64,000 nucleotides of DNA, taken from contig JAEPNB010000002.1 of the NCBI GenBank assembly GCA_017643645.1, positions 124,001 through 188,000 on the forward strand, given 5' to 3'. The notes under the pieces are model-generated. The model saw only the letters and a program-made list of their open reading frames with translations, did no database searches and was not told where the DNA came from. Position numbers and translations under genes: made by a program. The stretch is from Balneola sp. (GTDB lineage: Bacteria > Bacteroidota > Rhodothermia > Balneolales > Balneolaceae). Below are positions 43,943-53,088 of this stretch, in pieces; position 1 is the first letter of the stretch, and each line of letters starts with the position of its first letter.

Positions 43943-45165
43943 AACGTTCATTTAATGTATTGGCCCTGTTATTGATCTTTGCAGTAAATAGTACCTTTTT
44001 GTTTGCTCAGCAATCTGATTATCAAATCAAGAAAGATTTTGAAAATCGCCATGAAGAGTTATTAACTGACATTGAAATGGCACAGAAAGTCAATGAAATT
44101 GATAGTCTGATAATGGTTATAGATGATTTCAAAACAAACTTTACTGAGTATAGCGACATGCTTGATTATGCACTTTACCCTGAATCTTTTGATTCTAAAA
44201 TTGCTAGTCTTAAAAGTGAAGCAAGATCATCAGAGCACAAATTACTTATCATTGAAAATCAGGCTGAGAGATTATCTGAGCTTACCGAAGAAGTAACGAG
44301 ATTTAGATCAGAGCTTTCAAACCTAAATTCGAGAAGTGATTCATTGAGAAATGCTATTACAGAATCTCAGGAAAGCGAAAAAAAGCTCTCTCAGCTTGTT
44401 ACAAGATACCGTAAGAGTGTAGAAGAGAGAGATGAATTTATCTTCGATATGGTAGACTCACTATTTGTTACTTACAATCAATTAGCACCAGGTACTATAG
44501 AAGAACTCTCAAAGAAAGATGGTTCAGGAACTATAAAATCAGGTGATAACCCTTTGGTAATTATTGATTCTATTCTTGGAGAGAATATCGAAACTCTGAA
44601 AGCAGGTTCAAATTCCTTTTCTACGGAAGATTATTTGAGAATCTATGCATTACAGACTAAAGTAAATGATGTATGGAATAGTATAGGTGATAACCTGGTA
44701 GAGATTTACGGAGGAAATGATAAAGCGAAATGGAAAAAAAATATAGAGAGTGATCTTAAAGATTGGAAATCCAGCGCTTCTTTATCAATGTGGAATTCTC
44801 TTGATGGATATCTGGAGCAAAAGAATGTTGAATTAGGAGCTTTTGATAACAACTCTAGTTTCTTTATGGCGCTTGATAGCTTTGTTTCTAAAGCTTCTAA
44901 GAAAAGTGATGATGAAATAATCAGTAGCAGCACTTACGAAGATTTTAAGACATTCAGTGAGTTCTGGACTACCAAGGTTATGGATGAATGGAACAACTAT
45001 TTAGTAGAAGCTGATGTATTAACTGCTTCACAAATAGCTACTATTGATGGTAAAGTTGACAACTGGGGAGATAGCTCAGAACCTTTTCCAACAAGCTTAC
45101 TTATTATATTCGGAATAGGACTACTTGCAATTATAGGTTTAATAGTTGCCCTAGTTGTTAAGTAA
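43939..45165 (+). CDS. Exported coiled-coil protein with C-terminal membrane anchor
   Basis: A 408-residue protein: signal peptide (ends ...FLFAQ, about 24), a helical region with a likely coiled coil (about 85-160: RLSELTEEVTRFRSELSNL), a helical globular middle, and a final membrane segment (about 386-407) ending in VVK. The topology is a periplasmic protein anchored at its C-terminus. Family not recognised. A strong terminator follows. Confidence 0.72.
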   Translation: MKRSFNVLALLLIFAVNSTFLFAQQSDYQIKKDFENRHEELLTDIEMAQKVNEIDSLIMVIDDFKTNFTEYSDMLDYALYPESFDSKIASLKSEARSSEHKLLIIENQAERLSELTEEVTRFRSELSNLNSRSDSLRNAITESQESEKKLSQLVTRYRKSVEERDEFIFDMVDSLFVTYNQLAPGTIEELSKKDGSGTIKSGDNPLVIIDSILGENIETLKAGSNSFSTEDYLRIYALQTKVNDVWNSIGDNLVEIYGGNDKAKWKKNIESDLKDWKSSASLSMWNSLDGYLEQKNVELGAFDNNSSFFMALDSFVSKASKKSDDEIISSSTYEDFKTFSEFWTTKVMDEWNNYLVEADVLTASQIATIDGKVDNWGDSSEPFPTSLLIIFGIGLLAIIGLIVALVVK

Positions 45166-45187
45166 AAAGTTATCATAAATTTCAGAA

Positions 45188-45216
45188 AAGGCTAGTCAAT
45201 AGACTAGCCTTTTTTT
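45188..45216 (+). terminator. Intrinsic terminator after the coiled-coil gene
   Basis: AAGGCTAGTC (45188-45197), AATA loop, GACTAGCCTT (45202-45211), then a T-run to 45216. Confidence 0.92.
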
Positions 45217-45241
45217 ATACTGATTGAAAAAGGTCTCTACT

Positions 45242-45775
45242 ATGAAAAAATTACTGTTCTTTTTCTTGATTACTGTACTATCGCTTTCCGGGTTAAATGC
45301 TCAAAATATATTAGGTACCTCAGATTCAGCTACCCTTATCTTCGTCAGACACGCTGAAAAAGCTGATGATGGAACAAGAAATCCACCACTTACTAAAGAA
45401 GGTGAAGCAAGAGCGGAACGTATAAAAGCAATGTTGAAAAAAGCTTATTCAAAAGTAGATGCAGTTTATTCGACGGAATATAAAAGAACAGAATCCACAG
45501 CTCTTCCAACCTCAAAGGAATTTAATCTGGAAATTCAAAGTTATGACCCAAGGGCTCCAAAAGTATTTGTTAAAAAGATAATTAAGGATCATCAGGGAGA
45601 AGTAGTGCTTATTGTGGGGCATTCCAATACAACTCCATTTTTGGTTAATATGATAATAGGCGAAGAAAAGTTTGCACAATTAGATGAATCAGCTTACGAT
45701 GACGTATTTATTGTTAAGTCTAAAGAGGTAGGAAAAGGAAAGGTTGAATTAAAATCCTCAGCACTAAAGAAATAA
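45242..45775 (+). CDS. Exported histidine phosphatase (SixA/PGM-like)
   Basis: A 177-residue protein from ATG 45242; an in-frame TTG at 45224 would add six residues before the signal peptide (MKKLLFFFLITVLSLSGLNA). Catalytic His37 lies in FVRHAEK, and the second histidine in VLIVGHSNTTPF; PLTKEGEARAERI is the usual branch-1 pattern. It is periplasmic, so it likely acts on small phosphate esters rather than phosphoproteins. Confidence 0.88.
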   Translation: MKKLLFFFLITVLSLSGLNAQNILGTSDSATLIFVRHAEKADDGTRNPPLTKEGEARAERIKAMLKKAYSKVDAVYSTEYKRTESTALPTSKEFNLEIQSYDPRAPKVFVKKIIKDHQGEVVLIVGHSNTTPFLVNMIIGEEKFAQLDESAYDDVFIVKSKEVGKGKVELKSSALKK

Positions 45776-47860
45776 TTATGGCAGAGCGAATCTTTTTCTG
45801 ACAATCCACTCTAACCCCAATAGAAATAAGACTACAACAAACCAAAACATCTTTCTGACCGGAAAAATATAATTTTCCTGAACTTCTTTTCTGGAAGTTA
45901 AAGAGTTATTTATTTCATCCATATCCCAAATGCCTTCAATGGAAGAATGTTCAATAAATATTCCACTTGAATTGAGCGCAATATTTCTTAATAGATCATC
46001 ATTTCTTATTGTATTTGCAAGCTCAACACTAGATTCTGATATCAAGAATTCGCCATTTTGAGTATCAATTTTTCTGGATCCCTTTCTGGCTGTAGCAGTA
46101 AATTCATATTTCCCATTTGCAAGATTGGGAATCTGTAGTTTGTAATTTCCGTCTCCAACGCTATTCATTGTATAGTTGGCAGCAAAATCCGAACCTTGTA
46201 TTGTAACTTCAATTATACCAGAACTTTCTACTTCACCATTTTCATTTATGAGGCTGGCATTAATTATTGGTAATTCACTCGTATTGAACGAATTTTTTGA
46301 TGGGCTGATTTTAAGTAATCGGTTATCGGGATTTGATGAGGTCCAGTCAACAAGGTTTAATACTAATTGCTTTATAAAGTTTCTTTCATTGTTATTAGGG
46401 CTCAAGTACATCTTGAACCAACCGGCAGCATTAAAATCACTCTTACGAATATTTCCTTGTTCTAAAACAGACACTACCGGAGAATTTGTAGGAATATTTT
46501 GATAATGAGCTGTAAATAAAGTGATTGCATCCGGATAGTTCTTAAAAGCATTAATTGAAGACTCAATTGGAGCAAAAGTAAGCAAATTCACATCTTCTAA
46601 TTCTAATACAGGATGATCTGTATTTTGTGATGATCTCTGTAACTGGACCTCAAAAAGTTCAGGTGAGTCCGTATCAATTAAATTATAATTTTCTGACGAA
46701 AGGATGGATACACGATCAGGAAGTAAAATAAAAAGGGTAGAGATATCCTTATTTGAAAGATCAAATTCTGATACTGCTTTTGGTGTTGGCTTACCATGAA
46801 GAATTATCAGGTCATAATCGTCACTATCGAATAGATTTTTTACAGCAGGCATTGAGCCTAAAGAAGTATAAGTACTGAGTTCAATATTCTCATCCGAAGC
46901 AAGTATTGACCGGAGTGCTTTTATATCAGGATGAATCGAAGAAGCTATATGCAAAATTCTTTTTTTACTATCTAAAACTTCTATTGAAAAAGAAGAAGTG
47001 TTATTCTCAACCGTCCATTCGTTTGTTGTCGGGCTTACTTCCACCTGAAACTGTTTTAATCCGGGAGTCGAATTCTCAATTTCAAATTCAACATCATATA
47101 CTTCTATATCATTGGTAAGGTTGATTTTTTTAGTATCAAGAATCAGTTCTCCTGATTTTAAGTCAATTGTAACAGTCTTGTTATCAAACCCGAATTGTGA
47201 TAGGTTAACACCAATCAAATGTTTTGTGTTTGTAAATCCGGTACCGTTAGTGGAAATATTTCTAATTGAAACATCTTTAACCCTTGTTGTGTCTCCAATG
47301 CCCATCACATGTATTGGAAAAGCTGAATTTTGAGCCAGTAAAACAGGGTTCTTGCCTGATGTTATTATCCCGTCACTAACCAATATAGCAGAGGCATATT
47401 CTACTTCAGAGGTTGATATATTTTCGATGGCATTGAAAATATTTGTTTTGGGGTAGAGAGGTGAAAATTGGTCAGGATCTGTTCTCTGGATTTGATCTCC
47501 AAAATCGAAAAATTCGAGATCATAGGAAGAGGGGGCACTTCTTAAATTTGCGATAACTTCCTGATAAGTAACATTACCTTTGTATTCCCCTTTATTTATT
47601 GAGACGCTTTCTGAAGCATCTAAAATTACAGCAATTTTTGGTTTAACAATTACTTCTCTTGTAGTTTTAAAAAAAGGATTGAGAAAAAGGAATAACAGAA
47701 TTAGCAGAGCGGATGCTCTTAAAGAACTAAGTAGAAGTTTCCATGATAAAGATATTGATGAGTATCTTTTATAAGAATACCATGAAAGCAGGAGAACTAA
47801 TAAGACAAGGATTACAGTAAAAATATCCGGTAAGCTGTTCTGTAATCCCTGAAATTCCAC
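45776..47860 (-). CDS. VWA-type membrane protein
   Basis: A 694-residue inner-membrane protein. Two N-terminal membrane segments (about 12-29 and 44-62) precede a von Willebrand A domain with MIDAS motif DASES (81-85), a TNIF threonine region and ILVSDGI. A long beta-rich periplasmic region follows, including an Ig-like part near 545-620, and one C-terminal membrane segment (about 667-687). It is the last gene of the foldase-MoxR operon, 1 base after moxR, and should be the MoxR partner, as in BatA/CoxE systems. Confidence 0.78.
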   Translation of the reverse strand: MEFQGLQNSLPDIFTVILVLLVLLLSWYSYKRYSSISLSWKLLLSSLRASALLILLFLFLNPFFKTTREVIVKPKIAVILDASESVSINKGEYKGNVTYQEVIANLRSAPSSYDLEFFDFGDQIQRTDPDQFSPLYPKTNIFNAIENISTSEVEYASAILVSDGIITSGKNPVLLAQNSAFPIHVMGIGDTTRVKDVSIRNISTNGTGFTNTKHLIGVNLSQFGFDNKTVTIDLKSGELILDTKKINLTNDIEVYDVEFEIENSTPGLKQFQVEVSPTTNEWTVENNTSSFSIEVLDSKKRILHIASSIHPDIKALRSILASDENIELSTYTSLGSMPAVKNLFDSDDYDLIILHGKPTPKAVSEFDLSNKDISTLFILLPDRVSILSSENYNLIDTDSPELFEVQLQRSSQNTDHPVLELEDVNLLTFAPIESSINAFKNYPDAITLFTAHYQNIPTNSPVVSVLEQGNIRKSDFNAAGWFKMYLSPNNNERNFIKQLVLNLVDWTSSNPDNRLLKISPSKNSFNTSELPIINASLINENGEVESSGIIEVTIQGSDFAANYTMNSVGDGNYKLQIPNLANGKYEFTATARKGSRKIDTQNGEFLISESSVELANTIRNDDLLRNIALNSSGIFIEHSSIEGIWDMDEINNSLTSRKEVQENYIFPVRKMFWFVVVLFLLGLEWIVRKRFALP

Positions 47861-47861
47861 T

Positions 47862-48854
47862 TTACTTTAATTTATCAATAATCATTTCAATAAGTTTGAC
47901 AGTTGTAAAACCTTCTGCTTCAGCTGCATAGTTATTTACAATTCTGTGTCTTAAAACAGGTATTGCCAATGCATCAATATCATCTATGGTTACATTAAAC
48001 CTGCCCTCTGAAAGTGCTCTTGTTTTTCCACCCAAGATCAAATATTGTGATGCTCTGGGACCGGCACCCCAACTAAGATATTTTTTAATAAAATCAGGAG
48101 ATTGTTGCGAGTCCGGTCTGGTAGATCCTACTAACTTCACAGCGTAATCAAGTACTGTTTCCGGAACAGGGACTTTTCTTACCAGATCCTGTAGTTCTTC
48201 AATCTTTTGTTTATCAAGAATTGGTGAAAGCTTTATGTCTTTTGAAGAAGTTGTTTGACTAACAATTCTTTTTTCTTCATCAAAAGAAGGATAATCAACC
48301 CATATATTAAACATAAACCGATCTAATTGAGCTTCGGGAAGAGGGTAGGTCCCTTCCTGTTCAATCGGATTTTGAGTGGCTAATACAAAAAACGGAGTGT
48401 CAAGATGGTAGGTTTGTCCGGCTGTAGTAACATTGTATTCCTGCATCCCTTCAAGAAGAGCAGCCTGGGTTTTAGGTGGAGTTCTGTTTATTTCATCAGC
48501 TAAAACTATATTTGCAAAAATCGGACCCTTAACAAATTTAAAAGCCTTTTTACCGGATTCCTTTTCTTCTTCAATTATTTCAGTGCCAGTGATATCGCCG
48601 GGCATTAAATCCGGTGTAAATTGAATTCTGTTAAACGTTAATCCAAGAGTATCTGCTAATGTTTTGATTAATAGAGTTTTAGCAAGTCCAGGAACTCCTA
48701 TCAGCACGCAATGCCCTCTTGAAAATAAAGATATAAGCAGAAGGTTTATAATCTCATCCTGACCAATTATTACTTTATGAATCTCGTTCTTGATAGCTTC
48801 AAACGTTTCCGTAAATTCATTTGCAGCTTTAACTGAATCTTTATTATCTGCCAT
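47862..48854 (-). CDS. MoxR-family AAA+ ATPase
   Basis: A 330-residue chaperone-like ATPase. Walker A GVPGLAKT (53-60), Walker B IVLADEINR, sensor 1 FFVLATQNP and the MoxR signature PLPEAQLDRFMF are all present, followed by the lid domain. MoxR proteins insert cofactors or remodel VWA proteins and their cargo. Its start overlaps the stop of the SurA-like gene by one base. Confidence 0.95.
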   Translation of the reverse strand: MADNKDSVKAANEFTETFEAIKNEIHKVIIGQDEIINLLLISLFSRGHCVLIGVPGLAKTLLIKTLADTLGLTFNRIQFTPDLMPGDITGTEIIEEEKESGKKAFKFVKGPIFANIVLADEINRTPPKTQAALLEGMQEYNVTTAGQTYHLDTPFFVLATQNPIEQEGTYPLPEAQLDRFMFNIWVDYPSFDEEKRIVSQTTSSKDIKLSPILDKQKIEELQDLVRKVPVPETVLDYAVKLVGSTRPDSQQSPDFIKKYLSWGAGPRASQYLILGGKTRALSEGRFNVTIDDIDALAIPVLRHRIVNNYAAEAEGFTTVKLIEMIIDKLK

Positions 48855-50221
48855 TACTGAGCAACTCCAACTTCCATCTTAGGAATTCTGTATTCTATAT
48901 AGATTTCATCTCTGAGTTCTTGTAACCATTCCTGAAAAACTCTGGACTGTTTTTGCTGTAAAGCAATATTCTTTAAACGCTGATAATCAATGTCAAAGTC
49001 GGCTATATGCTCAGGTATTTGTTTATCTAAACGAACAATTCGATATGCTTTTCCAGAATTGGCATTATTAGGGTTAAATGGTTTAGGCTCAGAAATTTGT
49101 CCTATTTCATCCATCAATAATACAACCCTGTATAATGCAGGGTCTAATCTGTTTAGCGGTATTAATCGTTCTCCGGTTTGGGAGTCTACAATCTTTCCGC
49201 CTGATTTAGAAGTAGAGGGATCTTCACTGTTTCTGATTGCCATTCCTGAAAAAGTCAGATCAGTATTATTAAGCAGACTGTCTCTGATAGCATTTAACTC
49301 TGCAATAGCGGCGTCATCATCAAGTTGGGCTGCATCAATTCTTATAAGTATGTGACTTGTTTTAATTTTATTACCAACTCTTTCATCAAGTCTGATAACA
49401 TGAAATCCGAATTCAGTTTCTACAACTTCTGAAATTTGTCCTGGTTGTAACGCAGCTGCAGCAGCAGAATATTCTGATACTAATTCATTCAGTCCCATCA
49501 TGGGTAATTGACCACCTCTGGCTGCAGATCCATCCATTCCATGCCTCTTAGCCAGATCTTCTAAAGGGACTCCTTCTTCTAATATGGAGTCTCTAAGAGA
49601 TTGAGCAAACTGATAGGAAGCTTGCTTTGCATCAGTTTTAGGTTTAGGAAGTTTAACAATATGAGATACTGCGACTTGCTCAGGTATAGTGGGGAGTGAG
49701 TCTTTGGGAATAGATTCAAAAAATTCCTTTACCTCAGGTCTTGTGATATTTATTTCATTAAACTTTAACTGTCGCACCTGATTTGCAGTCATTTGTTCTC
49801 TGAAGGTATCTCTGAAATCTGCTTTTAATTGTATAATTGATTTGCCAAAAGCTTCCTCAAGGGCTTGTTCACTTCCCGCTTGCTGAATCAGTTGGTTTAC
49901 TCTGGCATCCATTTGCTGGTTTACCTGATCATCTGATATTGTTACGGAGTCAATCTTTGCTTTTTCAAGAAGTACTTTATTATCAATTTCAGATTCTAAA
50001 AAGGAGTACCACAGCTCTTTTGAAAATTCAACGTTTTGTTGGTTAAAACCGGCTTGCCTGATGTAATCTGAAACTCCCTGATCAATATCAGACTTAAGTA
50101 TTATTTGATCATTAACAAGAGCAACAATTCTATCCGCAGAAGTAGGAGAGGAGGTTTGTTGTGAAAATACAGTAAGAGTTGATAAAATCGAAAAGAGTAA
50201 AACTAAATTTAAATATCTCAT
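48854..50221 (-). CDS. surA: SurA-like periplasmic peptidyl-prolyl isomerase
   Basis: A 455-residue outer-membrane protein chaperone. The signal peptide ends about residue 20 (TVFSQQ). A SurA N-terminal helical domain (about 25-165: IVALVNDQIILKSDIDQ) is followed by a first parvulin domain (about 172-278: VSHIVKLPKP, RGGQLPMMG, FGFHVIRL) and a second less regular one (about 283-390). One-base overlaps join it to both neighbours. It is the third foldase gene in the operon and the most SurA-like. Confidence 0.9.
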   Translation of the reverse strand: MRYLNLVLLFSILSTLTVFSQQTSSPTSADRIVALVNDQIILKSDIDQGVSDYIRQAGFNQQNVEFSKELWYSFLESEIDNKVLLEKAKIDSVTISDDQVNQQMDARVNQLIQQAGSEQALEEAFGKSIIQLKADFRDTFREQMTANQVRQLKFNEINITRPEVKEFFESIPKDSLPTIPEQVAVSHIVKLPKPKTDAKQASYQFAQSLRDSILEEGVPLEDLAKRHGMDGSAARGGQLPMMGLNELVSEYSAAAAALQPGQISEVVETEFGFHVIRLDERVGNKIKTSHILIRIDAAQLDDDAAIAELNAIRDSLLNNTDLTFSGMAIRNSEDPSTSKSGGKIVDSQTGERLIPLNRLDPALYRVVLLMDEIGQISEPKPFNPNNANSGKAYRIVRLDKQIPEHIADFDIDYQRLKNIALQQKQSRVFQEWLQELRDEIYIEYRIPKMEVGVAQ

Positions 50222-51117
50222 TATTTGTTTGAGTTCAATGTATCGGAAGTTGTTTCCTTATTAGTGTTATTAGGGAGAACGTTATAAGTACGTATTTCAT
50301 TATTCGCTTCAGCTGCAAGATAAAGATTCTTTACATAGGTATTGTAAGCAATACGTTTTTTTTCGAGTATTAACCATTCTTTTATTTGTTCTAACAACCA
50401 TTCCAGATCGGGGTGTTCTCCAACAGCTTTTTCTTCCAGAAGTTGTACAAAATGATACTCATCGTCAATATTTTCAATAATTGAAATTTCAGATACCCCG
50501 ATGAGTCTCAAATATCTGTTTAACGTGTCGAATTCTTTTAAAGCAGTACTTTCAGGCCAAAAACGGGATGCATTCTTTATTACCATGTCTGATTGGAGCG
50601 AATATTCAGAAGCGACACTTTCCCAAGTTAAACCTCTCATAAGGTCTCTTTTAGCGTTTTCAGCGTCTTTTAAATTTGAAGCGATAAGATGTCGGAATCT
50701 TATATAGCGTTCATCTAAAAGAAATTTATCCTTATTTATCTGATAGTAATTACGAGCTTCTTCATCAGTAACCTGAATTTCATTCTCCAGAGTATTAAGA
50801 ACAGCTTCCTGAAAAGAAATTAAAAGCATTTCTTGCTTAGCTCTTTCTACTTTTTTATAGACATCAGGTGATTCTAAAAGTTTAAGCCTTTCCGTCTCCT
50901 GCAGGATGAGCTGTTTTTGTATCCAGTTATCTTTATAGGCATTATAGGCCGAAACACTGTCAGATAAGAACTCGGACTCCGGAATATTTGCTTTTGCATC
51001 TTTTGTAGTTAAAACGATCCCATTTACTTCCGCTAATACTCTGCCTTCAGATCTTTTAGAACTGGTGCATGCGGTGAAAAGTAGTATTAGTAAAGTTAAA
51101 TGAGAAACTATTTTCAT
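50221..51117 (-). CDS. PpiC/SurA-like lipoprotein without clear parvulin domain
   Basis: A 298-residue lipoprotein (lipobox LLFTAC, Cys17). RVLAEVNGIVLTTKDAK is the SurA_N-type opening, and the helical region through ~130 fits the SurA chaperone fold. A parvulin-like part (about 130-230) lacks the clear GGxLGxF-type loop, so isomerase activity is doubtful. It probably acts as a membrane-held holdase with its two foldase neighbours. Confidence 0.75.
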   Translation of the reverse strand: MKIVSHLTLLILLFTACTSSKRSEGRVLAEVNGIVLTTKDAKANIPESEFLSDSVSAYNAYKDNWIQKQLILQETERLKLLESPDVYKKVERAKQEMLLISFQEAVLNTLENEIQVTDEEARNYYQINKDKFLLDERYIRFRHLIASNLKDAENAKRDLMRGLTWESVASEYSLQSDMVIKNASRFWPESTALKEFDTLNRYLRLIGVSEISIIENIDDEYHFVQLLEEKAVGEHPDLEWLLEQIKEWLILEKKRIAYNTYVKNLYLAAEANNEIRTYNVLPNNTNKETTSDTLNSNK

Positions 51118-53049
51118 TTACAATGATTCGTCTTTGTTGAATGCTGATCTTAATTTTTTCAAATTCATTTTAATGCGATATTCCTTCTTTAACTGATTAA
51201 GCCATTTTTCTTCCCTTTTAGGTTGATAATCGGCAAGAAGTCGATTAAACGCTTCATCAAATGTCATTTTGCGTGCAGGTAATATCTCATTAAGATAAAA
51301 CACAGCTGATCTTCGTTTATATTCAAACCTTTCAGAAAAAGTGCCGGGTTTCATACTCTTGAGTTTATCGTATGGCTCATCAGTAAATACACCGGTTGAA
51401 TCTTTAATTACCGCTATTTTGGGATTGTAGCTTCTGATACTATCCGGATGATTCCCGGAGTCAACGAACTCAATACCCCTATCTAAAGTGGTGTCAGTTA
51501 AAGCGCTTATCAAATGGTAATAGTGACGTTGTGGATATGAGTATACAGAACTGTTTTTTTCATATAGATCTACAAGCTTGGATGTATCCACAGTAGCTGC
51601 ACTCCATAAGTAAGTATCATTTACCTGATAAACTGCTAATCCCTTTTTATAATTATCTAAAGTGCTCTGAAATTCCGGAAATTCACTTATGGTGAGTTTA
51701 ACAACGATGCTGTCAATAGCATAAGTCTTAAAGTCATCGAACCATTTATCTGAATATGATCTTGCAGATGCATCAGGATGAGTTTGATCTAAATAGCGGT
51801 GATAATCAGTATCAGTAAATGTATAATTTTCAAAACTGAAAATCGGGGTATCATCTTCAGAGAGTTGGATATTTTTGATCTTAAGTGTATCAGATTGATC
51901 AATTTTTGATTTAAAATCTTCCAAAATCTGTTGATTTACACTGTTATTAAAATTGTTTTTTAACCAATTAATAACAAAGGAATTACTTTTTCTGTAGTTT
52001 GGTGAATCCAGAAATTCCTTCATGTAAGAATTTTTCTTTTCTTCCTCACTCTCAAAAGTTTGAACAGAGTCAATTCGAAAAATGTGATAACCATATGATG
52101 TCTGTATTGGAGTTGAGTAGTCAGTTTCAGGGCTTAATGACATAACGGAGTCCACAAATCCTGTTCTGTATCTTCCATAATTAATCCATCCTATTCTTCC
52201 TCCGTTAGCAGCAGAGAGGTTATCGTCGCTGAACTCAACAACAACTTCATTCCATGAATAGCCTTCTTCGAGTTTTGAATAAGCATTATCAATTTTTTCT
52301 TTAGATGTTTGAACACCTGCTCTCGTAAATATATGAGACACTTCGCGCGATAAAGTTCTGGATCTTTTATCCTGTAGATGCACAATATGATAACCGAATT
52401 GAGTTCGAAACGGCATAGAAACTTCGCCAACATCCAAACTAAAGATGATATCTTCAAATTCTTTAACGGTAGTTCCAATACTGAACCAGGGAAGATCGCC
52501 ACCCATTGATCGACCGGCTTGTTTACTAGAGTATTCACGATCAAGTTCAGAAAAGCTTGTGCCATTCAAAAATTTATTACGAGCCTCAATCAACTGCTGG
52601 TAAGCTGCCAATGTATCAGAAGGAGAGGCATCATTCCCAACCGCAATTAAAATATGTTCGCTTTTCAACTCTGTTGATGCACGATCATAATATCTTTCAA
52701 ACTCCGTCTCTTTAATTCTGTTTTCTAACCAGTATGAGTAAGAAGCTTGTTTAGAATATTGATCAAGTTCGTTCAATAGCACCTTATCATTTAAAACGCC
52801 TTCTTTTTCGGCAAACTGAATTTTCGCTTTATACTCAAGGTATATGGGTAAGAATTCTTCCAACTCTTGAAGAGAAGGAGAGCTGTCTGGTAATGTACTT
52901 ACATTAGCTTTTAGCTCTCCGTATGTAATCTTTTCTTTTCCAACAGTTCCAACAACGGTTTTGTCGTTTTTGGACTGGGAAAGAGTAATAGTAGAACAAA
53001 TTGAAATTATTAAGAGGCATAAGCCCAACTTTTTTTCTAGTCCGTTCAT
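51118..53049 (-). CDS. Periplasmic foldase with two parvulin domains
   Basis: A 643-residue exported peptidyl-prolyl isomerase. The signal peptide ends near residue 25. A SurA_N-like region (VVGTVGKEKITYGELKANV) leads to parvulin 1 (about 120-225: SEHILIAVG, SMGGDLPWFSIG, FGYHIVHL) and parvulin 2 (about 228-330: VSHIFTRAG, NGGRIGWI, YGYHIFRID). The remaining ~300 residues are helical and unassigned. It is the first gene of the operon, ending directly against the next start. Confidence 0.88.
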   Translation of the reverse strand: MNGLEKKLGLCLLIISICSTITLSQSKNDKTVVGTVGKEKITYGELKANVSTLPDSSPSLQELEEFLPIYLEYKAKIQFAEKEGVLNDKVLLNELDQYSKQASYSYWLENRIKETEFERYYDRASTELKSEHILIAVGNDASPSDTLAAYQQLIEARNKFLNGTSFSELDREYSSKQAGRSMGGDLPWFSIGTTVKEFEDIIFSLDVGEVSMPFRTQFGYHIVHLQDKRSRTLSREVSHIFTRAGVQTSKEKIDNAYSKLEEGYSWNEVVVEFSDDNLSAANGGRIGWINYGRYRTGFVDSVMSLSPETDYSTPIQTSYGYHIFRIDSVQTFESEEEKKNSYMKEFLDSPNYRKSNSFVINWLKNNFNNSVNQQILEDFKSKIDQSDTLKIKNIQLSEDDTPIFSFENYTFTDTDYHRYLDQTHPDASARSYSDKWFDDFKTYAIDSIVVKLTISEFPEFQSTLDNYKKGLAVYQVNDTYLWSAATVDTSKLVDLYEKNSSVYSYPQRHYYHLISALTDTTLDRGIEFVDSGNHPDSIRSYNPKIAVIKDSTGVFTDEPYDKLKSMKPGTFSERFEYKRRSAVFYLNEILPARKMTFDEAFNRLLADYQPKREEKWLNQLKKEYRIKMNLKKLRSAFNKDESL

Positions 53050-53088
53050 TTAAGAAAGTATATTTTTGATGTTAGTCTTTATTATTTT

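Noticed and set aside
46176-47774. Several plus-strand open frames opposite the VWA membrane-protein gene
   Set aside because: They lie in the antisense of a long coding gene with clear MIDAS motif and have no family features or upstream signals.
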